Positions 28,120 to 35,977 of a DNA stretch of 64,000 nucleotides are shown here, in pieces. The DNA lies in contig NZ_CP110629.1 of the NCBI RefSeq assembly GCF_026153455.1, positions 1,488,001 through 1,552,000 of the forward strand. The letters are read 5' to 3'. Source of the DNA: Marinimicrobium sp. C6131 (GTDB lineage Bacteria; Pseudomonadota; Gammaproteobacteria; Pseudomonadales; Cellvibrionaceae). How positions within the stretch are numbered: the stretch's first letter is position 1; each line of letters opens with the position of its first letter. Position numbers and translations under genes: made by a program. The notes under the pieces were generated by a model that was given only the letters and a program-made list of their open reading frames with translations, was not told where the DNA came from and searched no databases.

Positions 28120-29748
28120 TCACGCACCACCGGTATCCGCTGGTTCCTCGTCCCGCAGCTTGCGCCGCAACACCTTGCCCACATTGGACTTGGGCAACTC
28201 ATCTCGAAACTCCACCTCATGAGGTACTTTGTAAGGTGTCAGGTTTTCCTTGGCAAACTCCCGCACTTCCTGAACCGTCATGGTGCGGGTGGCGACGATG
28301 TATGCCTTCACCAACTCGCCACTCTCCTCATCCGGCACACCCACAACCGCGGCTTCGACAATGTCGGGGTGGGTACAGAGCACATCTTCCACCTCGTTCG
28401 GGAAAACCTTGAACCCGGAAACATTGATCATGTCTTTCTTGCGGTCAACAATCCGGATGTAACCATCCTCCTGAATGATGGCCATATCGCCGGTTCTGAA
28501 CCAACCCTCATCATCCAGCACCTCCCGGGTTTCCTCCGGTCGATTCCAATAACCCTTCATGACCTGCGGACCGCGAACACAGAGTTCACCCGGCTCCCCC
28601 CTGGGCAGCGACTGTCCGTCCTCGTCGATCACCTTGCATTCCGTGTCCGGCATGGGCAGCCCGACGGTGCCCTGCTGAATCGCGCCCGGTGGATTGATGG
28701 AGACCACCGGTGAGGTTTCCGTCAGGCCATAGCCTTCGAAAATCCCGACACCGGTGACCTCTTTCCAGCGCCTTGCGGCGGCGGCCGTCAGCGCCATGCC
28801 GCCCGAAGCCGTCAATCGCAAATGACTGAAATCCAGGCGGGCGAAATCCGGGTCTCGGCACAGAGCGTTGAACAGCGTGTTCAATCCCACAAAGCAGGTA
28901 AAGGGCTTGCCTTTGAGCGTTTTGACAAAGCCTTTGATATCCCGCGGATTGGGAATAAGCAGGTTATGATTGCCCAGGGACAGCGCCGAAGTAATGTGCA
29001 GCGTAAAGGCATAGATGTGATAGAGCGGCAGGGGCGCGATGTAGTATTCCTGGTTGACCCGGAACTCACCCTCCATGTGCTTGTTCACCTGGAGCATGTT
29101 GGCAACCAGATTGCGGTGGGTCAGCATGGCGCCTTTGGCGACCCCGGTGGTGCCTCCGGTATACTGGAGCACGGCAACATCGTCCGGGGACTGTTCTACC
29201 TTGCGGTATGCTCCCTGGGCGAGGCTGAGTGCCTGGCGGAACTCGACCTGTCGTGGAAAATGGAAGGCCGGCACCATGCGTTTGATGTACTTGATGACGG
29301 CGTTAAGCAGCACCCGTTTCACGGGCGGATGAAGATCCGCCAACTCCGTCACAATCACCTGCTCGACATCGGTTTCAGCGACAATCGACGCAGCCTTGTC
29401 CGCGATGTTGGCCAAAACAACCAGCGCCCGTGCGCCCGAGTCCTGCAACTGATGTTTGACTTCCCGAGCGGCGTACAACGGGTTGGTATTGACCACCACC
29501 AAGCCGGCGCGCAGCGCCCCCAAAAGAGCCACCGGGTACTGCAGAATATTGGGAAGCTGTATCGCGATACGGTCGCCCGGTTGAAGATCGGTCTGCTGCT
29601 GCAAATAGGCCGCAAACCGGCTGGAGAGACGGTCGAGATCACCGTACGTCAGCGTATGGCCAAGACAGGTGAACGCGTCGCTGCGCTCGAACTGACGCAA
29701 TGCCTCATCCAGAACCGACACGACGGTGCGGTCGTAATCTAGGGTCAT
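28120..29748 (-). CDS. fadD: Long-chain-fatty-acid-CoA ligase (FadD-like)
   Basis: Activates free fatty acids with ATP and CoA. The 542-residue AMP-forming ligase shows the P-loop YTGGTTGVAKGAMLTHRNL, GYGLTETSPVVSINP, the ATP/AMP motif GWFRTGDMA, and the linker DRKKDMINVSGFKVFPNEVE that identifies acyl-CoA synthetases of the FadD type. Start at ATG 29748 (MTLDYDRTVVSVL) with GGAG ten bases upstream; the longer frame to 29811 is unsupported. Probably first gene of the operon that runs on to patatin, hydrolase, ABC transporter and yiaK; fatty acids released by the patatin could be its substrate (inference). Confidence 0.9.
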   Translation of the reverse strand: MTLDYDRTVVSVLDEALRQFERSDAFTCLGHTLTYGDLDRLSSRFAAYLQQQTDLQPGDRIAIQLPNILQYPVALLGALRAGLVVVNTNPLYAAREVKHQLQDSGARALVVLANIADKAASIVAETDVEQVIVTELADLHPPVKRVLLNAVIKYIKRMVPAFHFPRQVEFRQALSLAQGAYRKVEQSPDDVAVLQYTGGTTGVAKGAMLTHRNLVANMLQVNKHMEGEFRVNQEYYIAPLPLYHIYAFTLHITSALSLGNHNLLIPNPRDIKGFVKTLKGKPFTCFVGLNTLFNALCRDPDFARLDFSHLRLTASGGMALTAAAARRWKEVTGVGIFEGYGLTETSPVVSINPPGAIQQGTVGLPMPDTECKVIDEDGQSLPRGEPGELCVRGPQVMKGYWNRPEETREVLDDEGWFRTGDMAIIQEDGYIRIVDRKKDMINVSGFKVFPNEVEDVLCTHPDIVEAAVVGVPDEESGELVKAYIVATRTMTVQEVREFAKENLTPYKVPHEVEFRDELPKSNVGKVLRRKLRDEEPADTGGA

Positions 29749-29928
29749 AATCACTGTACTCCATCTCGGGGCCCGCTCCGTCTTCCTGTGAACCGCGGTG
29801 CCGGGCATCATTTAGTGTTATCTACAGTGATTATCGGTGCCCTGCCAAGGACTTGCAACCGATGCCCCTCACTTTTACCCTCACCACGTCGTCAGGACCT
29901 GACGGCGTGGTGAATCGATCATCAACCG

Positions 29929-30735
29929 CTAACGGAACAGTGCTTCCAGAAACTGTTGCGTTTTGTGCCATGAATCGGCATCGGCGCTGGCATCGTATGC
30001 CAGAGGCAATTCAAACCGACGCCCCAGTTCGCTGGCTTCCGGGTTGGTAAAGCCGTGCTTGGCACCCGGGTAGTTCACAACCTCATAGTCCACGTTGGCC
30101 CGGGTCATTTCCGCCTCAAAGTCCGCCACCTGCTCGGCGGGCACCATGGGGTCCGCCTCGCCGTTGAACACTCTGACCGCGGCCTTGACCTCCCCCGGTT
30201 GAGCCGGCGAGTCCGTGGCCAGCATGCCGTGATAACTCACCACACCATCCAGATCGACGCCCGCACGCGCCATATTCAGGACCACGGCACCACCAAAACA
30301 ATAGCCCAGAGCCGCGATGTCATCCGGGGCCACCATGGGCTGTTCGCGCAATACCGAGAGCGCCTCGGTGAACCGGGCTTTGGCGGCCTCCCTATCGCTC
30401 ATCACCGCCTGCATGAATTCATTCGCCTGGCTGGGATGATCGGCGTATTTGTCCGAGCCATACATGTCCAGGGCAAATGCGGCATAACCGAGTCTGGCCA
30501 GCATGTCGGCGCGCTGGCGAACGTATTCGCCGTGCCCCCACCATTCGTGCACAATCAACACACCCGGGCGGGGTCCACTGACTTCGGAGTCATAGGCCAG
30601 GTAACCGGTGAAGGTCTCACCACCGACCTGGTAATCGATTTCGCGGGTTTGCAGCTCTGCGTGTGCTGTGGCACAGACCGAGAGCAGGCTGCCGGTCAGC
30701 GTCCAGCGGATCAGACGAGGGATCAGGTTGTTCAT
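29929..30735 (-). CDS. Exported dienelactone hydrolase family protein
   Basis: 268-residue alpha/beta hydrolase with a signal peptide (MNNLIPRLIRWTLTGSLLSV, cleavage after ATAHA). Dienelactone-hydrolase triad: nucleophile cysteine in LGYCFGGAV, aspartate in NGEADPMVP and histidine in GAKHGF. Cytosolic DLHs act in aromatic degradation; exported ones are of unknown role. It is monocistronic or weakly linked to fadD, 180 bases downstream. Confidence 0.88.
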   Translation of the reverse strand: MNNLIPRLIRWTLTGSLLSVCATAHAELQTREIDYQVGGETFTGYLAYDSEVSGPRPGVLIVHEWWGHGEYVRQRADMLARLGYAAFALDMYGSDKYADHPSQANEFMQAVMSDREAAKARFTEALSVLREQPMVAPDDIAALGYCFGGAVVLNMARAGVDLDGVVSYHGMLATDSPAQPGEVKAAVRVFNGEADPMVPAEQVADFEAEMTRANVDYEVVNYPGAKHGFTNPEASELGRRFELPLAYDASADADSWHKTQQFLEALFR

Positions 30736-30848
30736 GTTGGGGACTCCTTTTTCCTTTGAGGGAGAGGTTAACCATCGGACTGGGCTATACGCGACAATAA
30801 CCGTCTTGTATCACTGTGAATCCATCCGGAATAATAACGACCTGCGTC

Positions 30849-31160
30849 TCAGATATCCGCCAGCTGCCAGACATCGTACGCTGGCTCCTCGTAGGGATGG
30901 GCCGCCCGCAGTGCCGCAATCGCCGGGTGAATCAGGTCGTCTGCGCATACCAGTTCCACGCGATATTCGGCCACGCGCTCGACGTCACCTTGGCGCCCGA
31001 GGAAGGGCTGACTGCCCTCCAGGGGCCGGAATTGGCCCTGCCCGAGACTCTGCCAACAGCAGCAGTCATAGTCACCAATCCTTCCGGCCCCGGTCGCAAA
31101 TACCGCGGCCTTGACCGTTTCAAGGTGGCTTTCGGGAACGAAAAAAGCCAGTTTGTACAC
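30849..31160 (-). CDS. NIF3/YqfO-insert-like (PII/CutA-fold) protein
   Basis: 103-residue stand-alone version of the CutA-like domain inserted in NIF3/YqfO proteins. It begins MYKLAFFVPESHLETVKAAV, has the family segment GAGRIGDYDCCCW, and ends AAHPYEEPAYDVWQL, where HPYEEPAYD is diagnostic. Function unknown. It lies 38 bases downstream of cheR on the same strand and may be the last gene of the cheV-cheR transcript. Confidence 0.85.
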   Translation of the reverse strand: MYKLAFFVPESHLETVKAAVFATGAGRIGDYDCCCWQSLGQGQFRPLEGSQPFLGRQGDVERVAEYRVELVCADDLIHPAIAALRAAHPYEEPAYDVWQLADI

Positions 31161-31198
31161 GGCGTCTCTCCTTCGTCAGGTCAACCCGTCACTGGATG

Positions 31199-32056
31199 CT
31201 ATTTGGCGCGATACAGAATGCCCGGATCACACCGGACCATTTCAAACAGATGGGACGCTCCCGCCAACCCTTCCGACGATCCCAGAAACAGGATGCCGCC
31301 CGGTTTGAGCGAGCCGTGAATTTTTTCCAGGATGCGCCGCTTGAGCTCCGCATTGAAATAAATCAGGACATTCCGGCAAAAAACGACATCAAATTTTCCC
31401 AGCCCCGCGTAGGAGTCCAGCAGGTTCCAGGCTTTGAATTCTATTCGATCCCGGACCAGAGGTTTCACCCGCCAGACGTTGTCCCGCGGGTTGTCAAAAT
31501 AACGTTCGAGCCGCTCAGTCGAAAGACCACGCACCACCGACAGGCGATCATATTCACCCCGTTTGGCCTGGTCCAGCACAATGGAGGAAAGGTCCGTCGC
31601 GACAATTTGTACCGGCCGGGCCAGAGCGCCCATACGCTGCCGACGAAACTCCTCCACCATCATGCTGATCGAGTATGGTTCCTGGCCCGAAGAGCAGGCC
31701 GCAGACCAGATCCGGATCGGCCCCGCCATACGATGCTCGGTCTGCATCCAGGCCGGCAACAGGGTGTTGCGCAAGTACTCGAAGGGGTAGATATCACGAA
31801 ACCAGAAGGTTTCGTTGGTGGTCATGACATCAATGACCTGCTCTTTCAGGCGGCGGTTACTGTTCTGCTTGAGCGCTCTGACCAGATCACTGAACGAGGA
31901 CAACTGGTACTCCTCGAGCAGGCGTCGGATGCGGTTGGAAACCAGGTACTGTTTATTGTCACCCAGCGCAATGCCACAGGCGTCCTGCAGAAACTGACGA
32001 AAGTGATCAAATTCCGCCTGATCAAAATTGTCGCGTTTTCCCGCCGCATTACTCAT
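31199..32056 (-). CDS. cheR: Chemotaxis protein methyltransferase CheR
   Basis: SAM-dependent methyltransferase that methylates glutamates of chemoreceptors. 285 residues: CheR N-terminal helical domain (1-80), SAM-binding motif WSAACSSGQEPYSISMM, then FDVVFCRNVLIYFN and GGILFLGSSE. No C-terminal TPR domain. I use the ATG at 32056; a TTG precedes it directly. Forty-nine bases downstream of cheV. In Pseudomonas cheR usually leads into flgBCD; here a NIF3-like gene follows. Confidence 0.94.
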   Translation of the reverse strand: MSNAAGKRDNFDQAEFDHFRQFLQDACGIALGDNKQYLVSNRIRRLLEEYQLSSFSDLVRALKQNSNRRLKEQVIDVMTTNETFWFRDIYPFEYLRNTLLPAWMQTEHRMAGPIRIWSAACSSGQEPYSISMMVEEFRRQRMGALARPVQIVATDLSSIVLDQAKRGEYDRLSVVRGLSTERLERYFDNPRDNVWRVKPLVRDRIEFKAWNLLDSYAGLGKFDVVFCRNVLIYFNAELKRRILEKIHGSLKPGGILFLGSSEGLAGASHLFEMVRCDPGILYRAK

Positions 32057-32105
32057 CAATACTTACCGCTCAAAAGTACACTCCCACGGTGGTATGAACC
32101 ACCCC

Positions 32106-33059
32106 TCATTCCTGTTGCTCCAGCAGATCTTCACCGGTCATGGCCCTGACCCGATCATTGACCTGGCGCGCGAGTTCATCCGGGCTGAACTTCGCCAGAA
32201 AAGCGTCGGCCCCGACCTTCCTGACCATCGCCTGATTGAAGACGCCGCTGAGCGAAGTGTGCAGTAAAATGTGCAGTCCCTTCAAATCCGGATGGTTGCG
32301 CACCTCGGCCGTAAAGGTATAGCCATCCATCTCCGGCATCTCAATATCCGAGATGATCATCACCAGTGCCTCATCCGGATTCTGTCCCTGAGCCACCATA
32401 TCCAGCAGATAGTCCAGCGCTTCCCGCCCGTCCTTTTTGAGCGTCGTCTGAATGCCGATAGACTGCATCACCCGTTGCACCTGCTTGCGGGCGATGACCG
32501 AGTCGTCCACGATCAGAACATGCTTCTGAACCACCCGCTCACTGAGCCCCTCTTCGAGCACCCCGGCACTGATCTGCTCGTTGACCGGTGCCGCTTCCGC
32601 CAGAATTTTTTCGACATCCACAATCTCCACCAGCTCGCCATCCACCTCGGTGACCGCCGTCAGATAATGCGCCTTGCCCGCGCCCCGCGGTGGCGGATGA
32701 ATGTCGCTCCAGTTCATGTTGACGATCCGGTCAACCCCTCGCACCAGAAACCCCTGGGCCGTGCGGTTGTACTCGGTAATAATGACAAAGCTGGACCGTA
32801 TGTCCTCCAGGGGCGCCTTGCCGATGGCCTGATTCATATCCATGATCGACAGGGTACCACCGCGGATATGAGCCACGCCCCGCACCACCGGATTCCGTCC
32901 CGGGATGGCATTCAACGGCGGGCACGGTAAAACTTCCTTCACCTTGAACACGTTGATTCCATACAACTGCCGTCCTCCCAAGCGGAACAATAGCAGCTCC
33001 AGTCGGTTCTCACCCACCAGACGTGTTCTCTGGTTCACATTATCCAATACTCCGGCCAT
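32106..33059 (-). CDS. cheV: Chemotaxis coupling protein CheV
   Basis: Adaptor between chemoreceptors and CheA with a phosphorylatable receiver. The 317 residues hold a CheW-like domain (about 18-165) and a REC domain (about 185-310). Visible receiver residues: the acidic pair in HVLIVDDSV, phospho-acceptor aspartate in IISDIEMPEMDG, and the lysine in LAKFSPDELA. First gene of the cheV-cheR operon, divergent from flgA. Confidence 0.94.
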   Translation of the reverse strand: MAGVLDNVNQRTRLVGENRLELLLFRLGGRQLYGINVFKVKEVLPCPPLNAIPGRNPVVRGVAHIRGGTLSIMDMNQAIGKAPLEDIRSSFVIITEYNRTAQGFLVRGVDRIVNMNWSDIHPPPRGAGKAHYLTAVTEVDGELVEIVDVEKILAEAAPVNEQISAGVLEEGLSERVVQKHVLIVDDSVIARKQVQRVMQSIGIQTTLKKDGREALDYLLDMVAQGQNPDEALVMIISDIEMPEMDGYTFTAEVRNHPDLKGLHILLHTSLSGVFNQAMVRKVGADAFLAKFSPDELARQVNDRVRAMTGEDLLEQQE

Positions 33060-33283
33060 GAAAGCCCCTTCTACCTCTGATTCGTTGAACAGTCAGTGAT
33101 CTGCCTGACATGTGGGTACGCCTGCGCAGTATGGGCAGATGCCCCCAAGCAATCACGGCGAGCAATTCGCCGCACGGCACGCTCCTTGCTTCATAACTGC
33201 CGATAGTGCCGTTAGCGGCTGAAAACCGTCGCGCTTTAACGGTCGGTCTGCTTCGCAGTCATGCACAAAGAATAGGACAAAAG

Positions 33284-34054
33284 ATGGGTCCCTGTCGCCT
33301 TTTTAACAGCCTGACCGGCCGCCTCCCCCGTGGGGCGGGCCTGTTCTGTCGGCGATTGGCAGGTGCATTGATACTGTTCCTGTTGACCAGCGCGTCCCTG
33401 GCCCGCCCGGAGACCCCGCATCAGCAGGATCTGGACCAACTCAGAGCCGACGTGAAGCAATACTTGCAGGCGCACTACCGGATACCGCAGATAAAACAGG
33501 CCAGGGTTACCGTGGGCCGGTTGGACAGTCGCCTGCGCCTCAAGGCCTGCGAAGCGCCCCTCGCCCTGTCGGTGAACGATGAAGAGCGCAGTGGCGGAAA
33601 TCTGACAGTGCACACGCGCTGCCCCGGCCCCACCGCCTGGGCCCTGTACGTGCCAGCCGAGGTGGCGGTGTACCGTGAAGTCGCCGTGGCCAGCCGGAGC
33701 CTGGGCCGGGGGCACCGGATCTCGCCCAGTGATATGACCATGGAGTTGAGAGATACCGGCCAGTTGCGTCAAGGTTTTGTCGTCGACGCTGACTCCGCGC
33801 TTGGCAAAGAGCTCCGCCGTCCCCTGAAAGCCGGGGAACCGATCCGGCTCGGATTACTGACCGAGCCGACGGTGGTGGAGCGCGGCGATCAGGTGCGGCT
33901 GCGCGCCCAAACCGGCAACATCAGTGTTGATACCATGGGAACGGCGCTGAGCTCCGGTCGGGTTGGTGACCAGATCCGGGTGCGCAATGACCGTTCAGAG
34001 CGTATTGTGAGGGGACGAGTCACCGGGCCGGGCTCGGTTGAAGTGATTTTATAA
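33284..34054 (+). CDS. flgA: Flagellar P-ring chaperone FlgA
   Basis: Periplasmic assembly chaperone for the FlgI P-ring. 256 residues: signal sequence in the first 45 residues (LAGALILFLLTSASLARP), then the SAF/FlgA C-terminal domain with SLGRGHRISPSDM, LRRPLKAGEPIRLGLLTEP and VRLRAQTGNISVDTMGTAL. Start at ATG 33284 (MGPCRLFNSL); the open frame to 33206 lacks a ribosome site. Divergent from cheV across 224 bases. Confidence 0.9.
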   Translation: MGPCRLFNSLTGRLPRGAGLFCRRLAGALILFLLTSASLARPETPHQQDLDQLRADVKQYLQAHYRIPQIKQARVTVGRLDSRLRLKACEAPLALSVNDEERSGGNLTVHTRCPGPTAWALYVPAEVAVYREVAVASRSLGRGHRISPSDMTMELRDTGQLRQGFVVDADSALGKELRRPLKAGEPIRLGLLTEPTVVERGDQVRLRAQTGNISVDTMGTALSSGRVGDQIRVRNDRSERIVRGRVTGPGSVEVIL

Positions 34055-34088
34055 CGCGACATGGGTCACATTTATACAAAAAGAGTAT

Positions 34089-34115
34089 TAAAGTTATAAG
34101 GATGCCGGCCGATAG
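34089..34115 (+). promoter_or_regulatory. Sigma-28 (FliA) promoter of flgM-flgN
   Basis: TAAA (34089-34092), a spacer of exactly 15 bases, then GCCGATAG (34108-34115). The consensus is TAAA-N15-GCCGATAA. The expected start is near 34122, about 70 bases before flgM. FlgM is the anti-FliA factor, so this site closes the usual feedback loop. Confidence 0.85.
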
Positions 34116-34194
34116 CCCGGTCAGAAGCCCGCATTCTGGCAGGCTCCCGGCCTTCCCGGCCGGCATCATCGAATATTTTGTTGGGGAACAGAAG

Positions 34195-34509
34195 ATGGTT
34201 ATTGATTCAAACAACGGTATCAAGCCCGGCAGCAACGGTGGTAACAGCCGCCCGACCACGGTGGCACCCCGCGAATCCGGCCCTCAGTCCGGTGCGGCCG
34301 GCAGCCCGCGCCCGGCCAGCCGCGACAGCGTTGAACTCAGTGCAGAGGCACAGAGCATGAACCGCCTGGAAGAAAACCTCGCGCAACTGCCGGATGTCGA
34401 CGTCGAACGCGTCGCCAGTCTGAAGCAGGCGATCGCCGAAGGGCGGTTCGAGATTGATGCCGAGCGCATCGCGCAGAATATGCTGAATCAGGAAGACCTG
34501 CTGGGATAA
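34195..34509 (+). CDS. flgM: Anti-sigma-28 factor FlgM
   Basis: Binds and holds FliA until the hook is complete, then is exported through the flagellum. 104 residues with a low-complexity disordered N-terminus (Gly/Ser/Pro-rich) and the conserved C-terminal half: DSVELSAEAQ, then VDVERVASLKQAIAEGRFEIDAERIAQNML. ATG at 34195 (MVIDSNNGIK). A longer frame from 34102 crosses the promoter and is not used. Followed by flgN after 76 bases. Confidence 0.92.
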   Translation: MVIDSNNGIKPGSNGGNSRPTTVAPRESGPQSGAAGSPRPASRDSVELSAEAQSMNRLEENLAQLPDVDVERVASLKQAIAEGRFEIDAERIAQNMLNQEDLLG

Positions 34510-34585
34510 CCCACACCGGCCCGGCGGTCCCCCAACGCCGTCAGGGCCGACGTATTGTCGATGATCCGCCAGAACCGAGGCCAAT

Positions 34586-35065
34586 ATGACCCCCTCAGCT
34601 GAATCCGTCAGCCAGATGCTGACCCAGGACACCCAGACCATCGAGGAGCTCAGGCAAGTACTGCTGAGTGAACGCGAAGCACTGGAACAGCGTAACCTGG
34701 ACGCTTTACCTCCGCTCATAGACGCCAAAAACCGGACCATGGCCGCGCTGGGAGAGCATGCTCTGCAACGTCAAAGCTGGCTGGACGCCGCCAAGCTCCC
34801 CCACGACCACGAAGGCTGGCAGCAATGGCTCCAGCAACGCCCCGACACCCGGGCCCAGGCCGCGCAGTGGCAAGTGCTCGCGGATCAGTTTGAAGCCTGT
34901 CGGGCACTCAACGAAATCAACGGCAAGATCATCCAGCGCTCCCGGCAGACCGTGGGTACGCTTCTCGATCTGCTCAGAGGGCAGAGCACCGATGGCCCTT
35001 CCCTGTACAACGCCCAGGGCCGCTCCGGCTCCCAGGGCGGCTCCCAGACCCTGGTCAAAGCCTGA
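34586..35065 (+). CDS. flgN: Flagellar export chaperone FlgN
   Basis: Cytosolic chaperone for hook-filament junction proteins FlgK and FlgL. The 159-residue helical protein has the FlgN pattern LRQVLLSEREALEQRNLDAL near the N-terminus and ALNEINGKIIQRSRQTVGTLL before a Gly/Ser/Gln-rich tail ending SLYNAQGRSG. Second gene of the FliA-driven flgM-flgN unit. A terminator follows at 35071. Confidence 0.9.
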   Translation: MTPSAESVSQMLTQDTQTIEELRQVLLSEREALEQRNLDALPPLIDAKNRTMAALGEHALQRQSWLDAAKLPHDHEGWQQWLQQRPDTRAQAAQWQVLADQFEACRALNEINGKIIQRSRQTVGTLLDLLRGQSTDGPSLYNAQGRSGSQGGSQTLVKA

Positions 35066-35070
35066 AGCCG

Positions 35071-35095
35071 GCCTTGTGCCGGCGCAAGGCTTTTT
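35071..35095 (+). terminator. Rho-independent terminator after flgN
   Basis: GCCTTGTGCC (35071-35080) pairs with GGCGCAAGGC (35081-35090), one G-U, followed by TTTTT (35091-35095). It lies six bases after the flgN stop and 50 bases before tRNA-Arg. Confidence 0.82.
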
Positions 35096-35144
35096 AGTAT
35101 AGTTGCCGCCCCTGTCGGCGCGCCGGGCCAGCGCTGCAGCCGAT

Positions 35145-35220
35145 GTCCCCGTCGATTAACAGGATAAATCCTCCGCCTCCTAAGCGGAAGCTCCAGGTTC
35201 GAGTCCTGGCGGGGACGCCA
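35145..35220 (+). tRNA. tRNA-Arg (anticodon CCU)
   Basis: 76 bases including encoded CCA. Acceptor stem GTCCCCG (35145-35151) with CGGGGAC (35210-35216), D-stem GATT/AATC, anticodon stem TCCGC/GCGGA with loop CTCCTAA giving anticodon CCT, and T-arm CCAGG-TTCGAGT-CCTGG. It decodes AGG. It stands alone between the flgN terminator and rsmE. Confidence 0.96.
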
Positions 35221-35256
35221 TTTTGTCGATTCAACGCCCGCAACCGGTCACCCCCA

Positions 35257-35967
35257 ATGAACTTACTGTTGCTTGCCGACAGCGACCTGCTCAGTCCCAC
35301 GGTGGCCGACCTGTCGGATAAGCGCCGCCTCGACCATATTCTTCAGGTGCTCAAGCCCCAGCTCGGTGACCGCCTGACCGTTGGCCGACTGAACGGCGAC
35401 TGGGGCACCGGGGAAGTGACCGAACTGAGCCGGGAACGAATCCGGTTGTCCCTGACGCTGGATCGTCCGCCTCCGGAACCTCTGCCCCTGACGCTGGTTC
35501 TCGCCCTGCCCCGTCCCCAACAGATCAAGCGGATATTGCAGACCGTCGCCGGCAGCGGCGTCAAAGCGCTGCACCTGATTCACAGCCGTCGAGTGGAGAA
35601 AAGCTATTGGCAGTCGCCCAGCCTCCATTCCGACGCGGTGGAGGCTCAGTTGCAACTGGGGTTGGAACAGGGGTGCGACACCGTTATGCCGCAGGTGCAC
35701 TACCATCGCCAGTTCAAACCGTTTGTGGAGGACACGCTGCCCGGGTTGATCGAAGGCCGACGTGCCATGGTGGCACATCCCTATCAGGCCATTCCCTGTC
35801 CGGCACAGGTGCGAACGCCCGTTACCTTGTTGGTGGGCCCGGAGGGCGGGTTCAATGAATACGAAATCGGGCGATTCAGCGAACTGGGCATTCAGTCGGT
35901 ACACCTGGGGCCCCGCATCCTCAAAACCGAAATTGCCATCCCCTACCTGCTGGGCCGCCTGTTCTGA
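35257..35967 (+). CDS. rsmE: 16S rRNA m3U1498 methyltransferase RsmE
   Basis: SPOUT-class methyltransferase for U1498 of 16S rRNA. 236 residues with an N-terminal PUA-like domain and the C-terminal knot motif VGPEGGFNEYEIG...LGPRILKTEIA. The ATG at 35257 (MNLLLLADSDLL) avoids overlap with the tRNA; the longer frame from 35143 runs through the tRNA and is an artefact. It converges with the GGDEF-EAL gene with only 10 bases between. Confidence 0.94.
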   Translation: MNLLLLADSDLLSPTVADLSDKRRLDHILQVLKPQLGDRLTVGRLNGDWGTGEVTELSRERIRLSLTLDRPPPEPLPLTLVLALPRPQQIKRILQTVAGSGVKALHLIHSRRVEKSYWQSPSLHSDAVEAQLQLGLEQGCDTVMPQVHYHRQFKPFVEDTLPGLIEGRRAMVAHPYQAIPCPAQVRTPVTLLVGPEGGFNEYEIGRFSELGIQSVHLGPRILKTEIAIPYLLGRLF

Positions 35968-35977
35968 TAGCGGGACC

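Noticed and set aside
35143..35256. Longer N-terminus for RsmE
   Set aside because: It would be translated from the tRNA-Arg gene; the ATG at 35257 matches the family start.
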